A stretch of 64,000 nt of DNA from contig WNYE01000050.1 in NCBI GenBank assembly GCA_021396245.1, forward strand, positions 124,001-188,000, in the 5' to 3' direction. Position 1 is the stretch's first letter. Each line of letters opens with the position of its first letter. A program made the translations under genes and the position numbers. The DNA is from Sporothrix humicola. Its lineage: Eukaryota; Ascomycota; Sordariomycetes; Ophiostomatales; Ophiostomataceae. The notes below the pieces were generated by a model. That model did no database searches, was not told the DNA's origin, and saw only the letters and a list, made by a program, of their open reading frames with translations. Shown here in pieces: positions 55,301 through 64,000 of the stretch.

Positions 55301-58300
55301 AGCTTCGGCCGCGTCGCTGGCCCGGCGAAAGCGAGGAAGCGCTGGCGTGTGTTTGTCTTTGTCTTTGCGTTTGTGCTCGTCTGTATCACTGCCATCGTCG
55401 CTAAACGGAACCGAGCCCGAGCCCGAGCCCACTGAACCGAACGGCCCGTACTGTAGAATGTCCGTCAAGTCGTCGCTGGTTGGCCTCGAGACCGGAGGGC
55501 ACGTAAACGTTCCTGTTTCTGTTGCGGTCGTGTCTGTGCCTATGGCCCCGGGGCTGCTCGCACAGCCACTCCTCGTGATCTTGCTTGAATACACAGTCGA
55601 TGTCTGGATGCTGCCGCCTCGGCTGACTTGGGTGACCGAGACAAATGTGTCGTAGACCGTGGTGCTGTGCCGGCAAGACGAGGTGCTTTCCTGGTCCTGC
55701 TTGTTTGGCGTCGTCCATTTGCGGTCATTGCCAAGCCTGCATCACGCGGGTGTTAGCATGTACTTTTTTCTTTTCTTTCTTTCATCCGCCCCCCTCTTTT
55801 ATTCTCGACGGCCGTCCAAACTCTATGTACACATTCTCCACTCACGTCAATGTAATGCGAGGCTCTGGGTTGATCGAGAAGCTGACACCGGGCGGCGGGT
55901 TGATCGTCCCCGGTGGTGGCGGCCATCTGTTTCATTTTGGTTGTTTAGTTGGGGGAAACGCTTGGGGAAGGAGGAAGGATACGTGAAACAACGCACATGT
56001 AGAGTCCAGCGGGAAGCGGGATCTTAAATGCGATCCCGCGAATCCTAAGTCTGCCAAATGTTATGCAAATCTAGAGACCAAAAAAAGAGGTCAGTATTTG
56101 TGTCTGAGAAGATGGGTGACATATACAAATAGATCAATAGATAAATTAATGGTAACGACGTCGGGCGCTCTCACGCTCCCAACGTTGCCACGACGTACCG
56201 CGAGGAACCAGGCATCACACGGAAGATCATCGCTATCCTGGTCATCCTGGTCCGTGATCTGTGCAGATGAGGATGGCCACACCAGGATCGCGGGCGCCAC
56301 AGTGGTTGATGTCGTGGACGATGTCGTACTTGTCTCTATCGTGTCTGTAAACGGTGTCGGCTGCGGAGGTGGCGTAACAGAGACCTCGGGCGTCCAGGGT
56401 GGTATGCTCGTCGTGCTTTTGCTGTTGCCTTTGCTAGTACTACTAGTGGTGGTGCGATTGGGATTCGTCGGCTGCTGCCACGGGTCGCGGTCGCCCGTCG
56501 GACTTGGCAGAGGCCACTCTCCCGTCGTGGGCCAGTTGGGCAGGACAACGTTCCGCGTCGTCGTCTGGCCATCCCTGTTCGTAATGGGGACCGCAACAGT
56601 GGGCATGGGCACCACCGGAACGGGTGTGAAGACGTCTCCGCCGTTGCGGCCGCCGCCGACGTAGACGGGATCAAACGAGACGGTGTCGGTTGTCACCGTG
56701 ACGGCTGTCGTAAAGGTCGATGTTTCTGTTTGCGACGTGCCACTGTAGACCTCCACGGACACGGTGTACGTGGCCGTGATCGTCGTCGTGGGGATGGCGC
56801 ACTGGGGCATCACAAAACGGCACGGCGGGTGGCACAAGGCCGTTCTCGTTGCTGCCGAGCCATCTTGGCAAACGAGGCTGGGGTCAAGGTAGACATCCGA
56901 CGTGTTGGCACCTTGTCCCACTGGGGTCGGTTGGTCATCTGTCAGTACATACTCGAAAACTCATATTACTACTAAATGGCAGTGGTGTTCTAGATACTCA
57001 CAAAAATCAACAGACCAAAACATGGTGCCCCCTATTTTCGCGAGGAAAAAGAAACAGCATTAGCGTCACCATATCACAAATCCGCGATTCTTCACCAACA
57101 CAACACAGTGTGCAAAATGAAACATGGTTGTCGTTTTGTCTTACCGAAGCCGTACTTGTCGCCGAGGTTGGTCTTTTTCAGCTGCCACGTTTCGGCATCG
57201 TCGTAACCGATCCAATTCTCTTGCTTCTCGCCCCATGTAAAATACTTCATCATGGCCTTGGCGTCCAGCACGGGGCCGGGCTTGCCACGCCGCTTTGCAT
57301 CGGCCACCTTGACCATGATTTCGTCGTAGGATAACACGCCGGAGAAACTGGTGCAGTCTCCCGGCTCACTGCCATCCACCCACGAGCAGCTGCCGTCCAT
57401 GGCATGACAAGCCGGGTCTATTATTTTTCGACCATAGTTAGTCATACTGGTCACTTGTGTTAATTCAGTAAACTGTCGGTGCTACGTACCTGCAAGCTTG
57501 AAGCCGCGGCCATAAAGGGCCATGCCAAAGTTGATTTTGGAAAAGTCAAGGCCCTCAAAGGACAGAGGGATAATGTCGTTGTAAATCTCTTCGGCATCCG
57601 TCTGGCCCCGTACCTTTTTCTCCTTGCTGTCCGAAGCCCAGACGCCGTGTAGATCGTACGCCATGAAACCAAACCAGTCGACATACGGCTGCATGGAAAT
57701 AGCATCGTAAACTATGTATACTTCAGTTAGTATTGTACCGGACATCTAAATATCCAAGTATTGTGGACTCCCCGACTTACATCGTAAGTACCAGATGTCC
57801 GGAGCCAACGCCACACTGATACCATATTTGGTGCCAAAGACCTGCCGCATCTCCTTGACAAGAGACACAAAGTTGGCCGTATCTTCGTCTCGGCCGCCCC
57901 GGTCCACCGATACGGGGTATTCCCAGTCGAGGTCGACACCCTGGAAGCCATATTTGTCCATAAATTCTACCAGTGAATGGATAAACGTCATTCGATTCGC
58001 AGCCGTAGAGGCCATGTCGCTCCTAATTAGACGAATGAAGAGTAAAAGATTAGCCCAGTGATTATTCTTTTTTTCTTTTTGTCTTTTGTTCGTTGACGGG
58101 AAATCTCAAAACGTACCATGCGCTGTGTGTAGAAACGTCCGGATCCGTGTCCGTCTCGGCATCGGGATCCACCCCCGGATCGCTAAAGTCGAAGCCGCCA
58201 ATGGCAAACCAAGTCTATGGCCGCCCAGAGTCAGAGTAAGAACACAAAAGGACCCTAGTCTTAAAAAAAGAAAAAGAAAAAAAGAAAGAAAAGTAGCGAA

Positions 58301-59508
58301 AGCCACCCCATACCTGTGGACCGTTTGGGCGATACTTCAAGTTTGTAAACTCGGTATAAAGATTCCTATCGTCGGATCGTCCACAACTTTAAACGTCCGT
58401 GGGTTGATGGCACCAAAGGCATAGTACAGGTGCGTCCAGCCCCCGCCCAGCGGGACATTTTCTCCGTCGAGAGGGATGTCTCCGGGTCGAACTGGTGGGC
58501 ATTTGAACTTGCCGTCCTTGAATTGCCGTTTGTAGATATTGGAGCTCTGCCAGTACCCGATCTTGCGTCCAGACGAGGAGCTGCCGCTGTGGACCTTGGG
58601 CATCATGGGGGCTGTGGCCTGTCAATGGTCCGTCTCAAACAAGGTTGTGTTTCCGTTTGTGTTTTCCAGTGATCTTGCACATACCTGGGTCGCCGTAGTA
58701 GCCCATCCCCTTTTGGCAATCTCCTTTTCCGGTGCCGAAGCCATCGGCATGCTGGCAATGGACGCTCTGATTGTAGTTAGACCTTTTTTGTCGACTGTAA
58801 TCATTTTCATGGGTTTTCAATGATATTTTTCATCTTTTTGGCTGTATTTTTTATAAATGAATGCCGAAACCATTAGAACGTACCTCGTGGCCACACCAGC
58901 CTGACCATGAGCAGCAAAGATTCATGCCACATGGACGCTTGCCGTCTTTGCTCAATCGGCCACACATGGCCTTGGCATCGCAGTTGCTGGTACAGTTGCC
59001 GGGCCCGCAATTTTCGGCCTCGAAGCCACACTTGCCGTTCGTTCCGCAGCCTGTGTTGCAAGCATCACGTTAGTATTCGTCAAGGCAAAGAAAACAGATG
59101 CTGATTTTTCCATGAATGTTGAATGCTGAAAGCTTTTCACATCGAGACATCCTTGTCAATCTGGTCTGGGAGACTTGCATGATCCCTGCAAGACAATACT
59201 GTTAGCAGTGGGCTCACGCGGGATAAGGAGGGGTGAAAACCTCGGCGAGAATATGCGGCAGCGCCATAACGTACATCGTCACAGACCCCGTCGGGGCACA
59301 AAAGGGCTCCTGGGGGGCTTCCGTCCCGGGCCAGGCCGATAAGCTGGCCAACCGCAGCTTGCGAAGAGTGATTGAAGGCTGTGTCTTCAGCCGAACTGGT
59401 CATGTTGTTAAACTCGCGGTTTCGCTCGTAAAGGTGCGAAGCCATGATCTCAGCCGTGAGGCAACCAATCATGAGCATCAGGCCCAGCAGTGGATTGTAG
59501 ACCCTCAT
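52385..59508 (-). pseudogene. CBM18-GH18 chitinase fused to a subtilase-like half; two lesions
   Basis: One 18-exon gene, about 1850 codons: 59508-59275, 59185-59179, 59050-58884, 58766-58685, 58611-58314, 58214-58117, 58022-57781, 57711-57490, 57417-57145, 57031-57002, 56938-56199, 56070-55997, 55926-55846, 55736-55040, 54951-54324, 54234-53887, 53807-53719 and 53629-52385. Order: N-terminal hydrophobic signal; two hevein-type CBM18 modules; GH18 barrel with intact GVDLDWEYP; Ser/Thr/Pro linker; subtilase-like domain with HATWVS, AAGNEG and GTSFAAP but Glu (VIEPGG) where the catalytic Asp is expected; Gln/Pro/Gly-rich spacer; Cys-rich end domain (GRNCCNGFG). Chitin degradation outside the cell is the expected role of the first half. 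Lesions: one base is missing in the GH18 exon near 58370, and an in-frame TAA stands at 55094-55096. Assembly errors are possible; otherwise it is a young pseudogene. Confidence 0.7.
59179..59185 (-). other. Probable 7-nt microexon with a downstream GC-AG intron
   Basis: GGATCAT lies between a gtacgt...gctaacagtattgtcttgcag intron (59186-59274) and an intron starting gcaagt and ending cttgcaacacag (59051-59178). Using it joins CDDGS to CCGTNGKCGFE and restores the hevein Cys pair; every GT donor nearby gives a stop or the wrong frame. Confidence 0.6.
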
Positions 59509-60819
59509 GGCTCCAGACTGAAGCCTTTCCAGGCTTTGTATGGCGTATCGTGTGTGCTGTTCTCGTTTCTTGTGCCTTGTATTTTGTATCTTGTTTCGTG
59601 TTTCCGTATATTATACGCGCTTGCAATATTCTCTACGTTGAATATTCTCGAGCTTGAAATCAGAACAACTCTAGCAGACCATTCCGGGAGCTACCTCCCG
59701 TGCTATGGAATATGCGTGGTTTATATACAATATCAATGTCCTATGAACTTGTCTTGAACCAGTTAGACTATGTGAGAGCCTCGTTGATGTTGAGCCCCTT
59801 TTGCACAAGGCAATCCTAAATTGTTTGAGAACGCTGCCAACAAAATACACGCCTCTTGTTATTCGAGAGTATATCCAAATTGTCGGTTGGCTGTTCGCGC
59901 GAGTGCATGTCAATCACATCATGTCAACAAGTGAACAATGCAGCTAATGCGACTGTTGCTCAGCCTTCCGCTTTGTGAGGTCCAAGGACCGTGGGGGTGC
60001 GTGGGGTTTCAATTGCTACTCGTTGGTGTTGGTCCAGCCTATTGTCTTCGCAATGACGGTTGGGCAGGAGAAAGTCCAAAATCTCTGCATTGCATAGCAG
60101 GAGAATAACAAGACGTTTCATGGCGTGTTGGGTCCATTGGAGTCAGTTGTAGTTGACAACAGGATTTGTTTTGGCATTTTTTCCGAAATTCTCAACTATG
60201 CCAACCGCTGACCACTTAGCAGACGTGGCACATTCGTCAATTTAAAGCACCAAAGAAACCCAAAAGCAACAACAACAGCATGTGGAACAGCAGCAAACGC
60301 ATCGGGGCCCAGCGACAGCGCCGCCAGAAGCTGCTTTGCCGCAGCTTGGGTGAGACCATTCGTTTTCTATCATTGTGGCACAATTACTTATCATCCTGCG
60401 ACGTGGCAAAACTACACATTAGGCAGATTTTAATATAATTTCAACGCCCAACTGCATGTTTTGTCGCCGGGTTTACCTCAGATTCGTGGCACAGTTTTTT
60501 GTCGTGAAGTATGGAAAAAAAGAGATCGCTCTCCGCCACTGTGGCACAGTTAATTATCCTACTACAACAGACAGTACTGCGTGTTCTATCACAGCCTTTG
60601 CCTAAGCCGTCGTTAATCGATCCGGTCGACCTTCCATCAGTCATCTTTCGTTCAAATTGTACTCCCAATGGGACCATTGGTGTATGGACAATAGACACAT
60701 GACAAAAAGAAAAGAAAAACAAGAAAAATAAGAAAAATAAGAAAAATAAGAAAAATAAGAACAATAAGAACAATAAGAAAAATAAGAAAAATAAGAAATA
60801 TAAGAAAAATAAGAAAAAA
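59509..60819. other. Intergenic region between chitinase-subtilase and propeller genes
   Basis: No confident gene. A 52-codon frame at about 60280 (after CAACAACAACAGC) has no family match. The right end is the 9-base repeat described separately. Confidence 0.45.
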
Positions 60820-60822
60820 ATG
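60712..60822. repeat. 9-base minisatellite (AAGAAAAAT)n
   Basis: About 12 copies of AAGAAAAAT with AAGAACAAT variants end at the ATG at 60820. It occupies the core-promoter or 5' UTR position of the propeller gene. Confidence 0.85.
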
Positions 60823-62352
60823 AAAGCACGTTCTCGGATTTGTGACTTACGCGCTGTCTTGGCCATGCCGTTGTCCAACAATACTCTCGGCAGCGAGATC
60901 CCGAGCGGTCTTTGCGTCAGTCCCGACGGCAACCGAGTGGCCTATTACACTCGGTCACGCAGCATCAGCAACGCGGTGAAGACGCAGTCCACGTCGAGCC
61001 TCTGGGTTGCCGATGCTGGGAAGCCCGGGTCGGCGCGCCGCATCACGGATGGTCGGTACCGCGACCATTCGCCTCGCTGGTCCGCCACGGGACGCTACCT
61101 CTACTTCTTGCCGAACCGCACGAGCGGCAGCACAAGTTGTACGCTATACTACCTGGACACCCTCATTGCCGAGGACGTCGCCAGCATCGACACGCCCGAG
61201 ACGCTGGAAGACTTTTTTGCACTGTCGGGCGAGGAGTACAGCAAAGTCCTGCGGGGACAGGTCGGCGACTACCGGGCGTCGCGGCGCGGTCCGCTGCCAG
61301 TCATCAGCACAGACTACTTCTGGCGCTACGACAACATCGCCAAGTTCGACGTGGCCTACTTTGGTAACCGGGGAGAGTTTGCGTTTTTGAAGGGCGAGGC
61401 ACAGGACGACTCGGCCGCCGTCGTTGACGACGGCGTCTCGTGGGCACACCACACCCGGGTCTCTCGATACGACCCGACCTACGTATACTACGCGAGCCTT
61501 AACCAGCCCGGTGTCGATGATGGATATTTTCCGTACCCACGCAGCTGCTGCTACATCAATGGCATCGTATGGTCCCCGGATGCATCGCAGGTGGCCAGTG
61601 TCACGCGTACCCCGGCGGATTTGCATCTGCAGTACGAGAGCGTCCTTTGGATCGAGTCAAGCTTTTACTGGTCCAGCCCGAACCGTGTCTTTACCACGCC
61701 CCACGAGATCACGGGCGGGCTCGCTTGGGTCGGACAGCACGTATACTTTCAGATGCGCTCCGTACTCAATGACACCATGACGTCCGCCAGGGCCATCTAT
61801 CGTGTCAATGTCCGGGACAAATCGCTCCTTTTGAGAGCAGATCAAAATTTGTCAAATGGACCCAACCCATACATTGATCCCGTGCTCTCGGCTGCGGCGG
61901 CTGAAATTAGGGCCCGGCCGGGCTATGGCAAGCCGGACAGTGAACGTATTTGCGAAAAAATGGCCGGCGATGAGGCCAACCGCGTGCGCAGCTTCAAAAC
62001 AGTGCGCGGGCCCTGGAGTCTCACCGACGAAAACGGAAACGACATAAACGAGTCTGACGACATCCTTGTCCATTTCCAGCGAGACAACGAGGAGACGCTC
62101 GTTTTGCTGCGTGCCGGCCGGACGATCTACACGACCGACAAGACGATCATCGACTTTGCAGCCGCCAACAGAAAGGTCCGTCGCGGCGACGCCATTGTCA
62201 ACGAGACCGTCCTCGTTGTTGTCGAGGGCAGTGGCGACGACGCAAACGAAGTTTTCTCCATTGCCGTGCCGTCCGGTGACCGTGTGCAACTCTCCAACCA
62301 TCGTTCGGCAATGGTGATAGCGATGATTAAACACTTGTTTGTCCGCGGGTGA
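60820..62352 (+). CDS. Beta-propeller protein related to S9 peptidases, no catalytic domain
   Basis: Single exon, 510 residues from 60820 (495 if the second ATG at 60865, MPLSNNTLG, is used; it avoids the repeat and I find it slightly more likely). WD40/TolB-like propeller strands recur: SGLCVSPDGNRVAYYT, HSPRWSATGRYLYFL, GIVWSPDASQVASV and GLAWVGQHVYF. This matches the N-terminal propeller of dipeptidyl- or acylaminoacyl-peptidases, whose alpha/beta-hydrolase domain would normally follow. Here the frame ends at 62352 and no GxSxGG motif is found in the next 1.4 kb. It may be a truncated gene or a stand-alone propeller. Confidence 0.7.
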   Translation: MKARSRICDLRAVLAMPLSNNTLGSEIPSGLCVSPDGNRVAYYTRSRSISNAVKTQSTSSLWVADAGKPGSARRITDGRYRDHSPRWSATGRYLYFLPNRTSGSTSCTLYYLDTLIAEDVASIDTPETLEDFFALSGEEYSKVLRGQVGDYRASRRGPLPVISTDYFWRYDNIAKFDVAYFGNRGEFAFLKGEAQDDSAAVVDDGVSWAHHTRVSRYDPTYVYYASLNQPGVDDGYFPYPRSCCYINGIVWSPDASQVASVTRTPADLHLQYESVLWIESSFYWSSPNRVFTTPHEITGGLAWVGQHVYFQMRSVLNDTMTSARAIYRVNVRDKSLLLRADQNLSNGPNPYIDPVLSAAAAEIRARPGYGKPDSERICEKMAGDEANRVRSFKTVRGPWSLTDENGNDINESDDILVHFQRDNEETLVLLRAGRTIYTTDKTIIDFAAANRKVRRGDAIVNETVLVVVEGSGDDANEVFSIAVPSGDRVQLSNHRSAMVIAMIKHLFVRG

Positions 62353-63746
62353 CCGTTGTCACCGCCATCAAAACCTCCGAGCTGCTATATAAATAGCTAT
62401 TGTGAAGATCAGCTGTGTGCTCTATTCGGCATATTCCAGACAAATTCCAATTTATTATAATTTTTCGTTAATAACCAAAAATTTGGGAGGGAATGCCCTT
62501 TTTTTCCTCTTTTTTTTTAAAAAAAAAGATTCTGGCCGCAGCAGAGAAAAGGCATGGGCAATAACAATTCCTCGAGATGAGAGGAATACAGTTCTCTTTG
62601 TTTATTATGAATCATTCCCCTGTACCTGCGGCCAGTTTTAGCTGTTATCTTTCTAGCCTGTACTTGTCTGTTTGCTCGCTTTACTTTTTATTCTTAAACT
62701 GCTCATTGTGATTCGTTGGTCATCGGGCCGGCCGAGAGGTGATCGGTAGACGGAGGAAAAACAAAGGAGACAAAAACGGCCCCTGTTAAGTTGCCCTCAG
62801 CCTTGCATGCGTGTACCCACACCTTACGCTTGTCTGTTTGCAGATGTGTTGTCATTTGTTTGGTGTGTGTGGTGCAGCAGATCTGCTGTGTGGGCCAGTG
62901 TTGCGGCCACTCACGGCTCTTCATTTTCCGATGAAATTCTCCTTAAACGACGGCGCCGTGGGAGAGCGGCTGCGCTGTCCATACACTGAACATGAAGAAG
63001 GGAACGAACGAATGCTACAAGTTATGAGTAGTATGGAGTTTCTGCCCCTGCCAAGCCTTTATGTTTGTCTGTGCTGTGTGTGTCTTCTTTGTTATGATGC
63101 AAACTCTGTAGGGCTGTGTTGGTTAGGGAGCAGATTTTTCAGTTTTTTTGCATCATAATTTGATTTTCCTTTGACATTTGCTTCAAATTTTACTCAGGTA
63201 TGAATGCGTTTTGCATCAGCCTCGTCTAGTGCCGTGCAAAACAATAACATACTCATAACTGATCATGAAGCGTAGTCGACCGCAGTGGCCGCAGCAAAGA
63301 CACTAACGAGTTTTTCAAAAGAATTTTGTTGACATGAAAGGAGAGAAATGCAACAGAACGCACTTACATAAAAGTGGAGCATTTCGGTACATGATCCACT
63401 ACTAAACTTTGGTGGAGCTACAAGTACATCAAATCTTGCCACACTCAGAATGAATCATAATTGACCATAGTGCGGAGTGGGCCCAGCACGACGGCACAGA
63501 TCCACTTTAAAGTCGGGGTTGTCAAAACTGCTGAGGAGAGGGAGACGAGAAAAGCGAGAAAACGAAAACAAAGGACGAAAAGGACCAACGGGATACAAAT
63601 ATTGATGGCGAGCCGTGTCCTTTACGATCTTTTGGGACACCATCAACAACAATCACTCGACAAAGACTCGACTTCCTACTCTTTCCTTGCTCATGCAAGC
63701 ACCTTCCTCTACTTATTTCTACTAAACCTGCCCACTCTTTCCCGAA
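62353..63746. other. Intergenic region before the right-edge transporter
   Basis: No gene recognised. TATA-like CTATATAAATAG lies just after the propeller gene at 62385. The last 150 bases are C/T-rich promoter-like sequence. Confidence 0.45.
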
Positions 63747-64000
63747 ATGTCCAGTGACGACCCTTCATCTTCAGCGCTTACGCGACCCGTTGAATCCTCC
63801 CGGGCTAGCCCCTGCAAGGCGACCGACGATCACCTCTCCCTACCTCCGTCTACGAGTGCCGGCGACCGCGACGGCGTCGACTCTTCTGCTCCGTCCATCA
63901 AGTCCAAGAATGATGTTGCTCCCGAGAATGTCGTCGTCGACGACACCTCCTCTCCCGAAGATGCACCTGACTACGAAGTGACCGGCCTTCCCTTGGTCTT
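63747..64000 (+). CDS. N-terminus of an MFS transporter, cut by the window edge
   Basis: From the ATG at 63747 the frame stays open to the last base (about 84 codons). It begins MSSDDPSSS, is Ser/Asp/Pro-rich, and ends DYEVTGLPLV, the segment that in fungal DHA1/DHA2-type multidrug MFS proteins stands just before TM1. The rest lies beyond the window. Family is inferred from the N-terminal style only. Confidence 0.55.
   Translation, partial: MSSDDPSSSALTRPVESSRASPCKATDDHLSLPPSTSAGDRDGVDSSAPSIKSKNDVAPENVVVDDTSSPEDAPDYEVTGLPLV

Overview
This is nuclear DNA of a filamentous ascomycete (Pezizomycotina; Sordariomycetes is plausible but not proven). The signs are short introns of about 50-130 bp with GTRNGT donors, CTAAC branch sites and YAG acceptors, a Zn2Cys6 regulator, a STAND/NACHT protein, chitin-binding LysM and GH18 proteins, and a 5.4-kb block with the dinucleotide signature of repeat-induced point mutation (RIP). 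All exon maps were made by eye from splice motifs, reading frame and family motifs. I saw no tRNA or rRNA gene and no CRISPR array.

Layout. 0.7-11.6 kb: a sugar transporter, an FTA2/kinase-like protein, a Goodbye-NACHT-ankyrin STAND protein, a short F-box-like protein and a secreted CBM18/LysM protein. 12.7-19.1 kb: an aldo-keto reductase, a Zn2Cys6 factor and a second sugar transporter. 19.6-27.9 kb: a metabolic block of cupin, CocE/NonD hydrolase, acetoacetyl-CoA synthetase, hotdog thioesterase and 3-ketoacyl-CoA thiolase. 30-31.5 kb: a third sugar transporter. 31.85-37.33 kb: a RIP-destroyed repeat. 38-42.5 kb: a PRISE-type reductase, a cyclase-family protein and a metallophosphoesterase. 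42.5-47.6 kb: a GC-rich non-coding mosaic of degenerate repeats, hairpins and a captured dioxygenase exon. 47.6-51.8 kb: an intact amidohydrolase beside two dead flavoenzyme genes. 52.4-59.5 kb: one 18-exon gene that joins a CBM18-GH18 chitinase to a subtilase-like half, carrying two lesions. 60.8-62.4 kb: a beta-propeller protein without the usual peptidase domain. The right edge cuts an MFS transporter.

The most interesting system is the 17.2-27.9 kb block. Its genes form three successive divergent pairs: transporter/cupin, hydrolase/AACS and thioesterase/thiolase. Four of the five enzymes carry peroxisomal import signals (SRL, AHL and PRL C-termini and an N-terminal PTS2). All three shared promoters hold the inverted triplet CGG-W-CCG, and two of them share 13 identical bases around it. 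This looks like a co-regulated peroxisomal route that releases acetoacetate or another 3-keto acid and thiolyses it to acetyl-CoA. The adjacent Zn2Cys6 gene is an obvious candidate regulator. The pathway's substrate is unknown.

Other notable items are a family of hairpins at 43.5-44.4 kb with an invariant CTCRCAC loop and differing but self-complementary arms, and a probable 7-nt microexon followed by a GC-AG intron in the chitinase gene.
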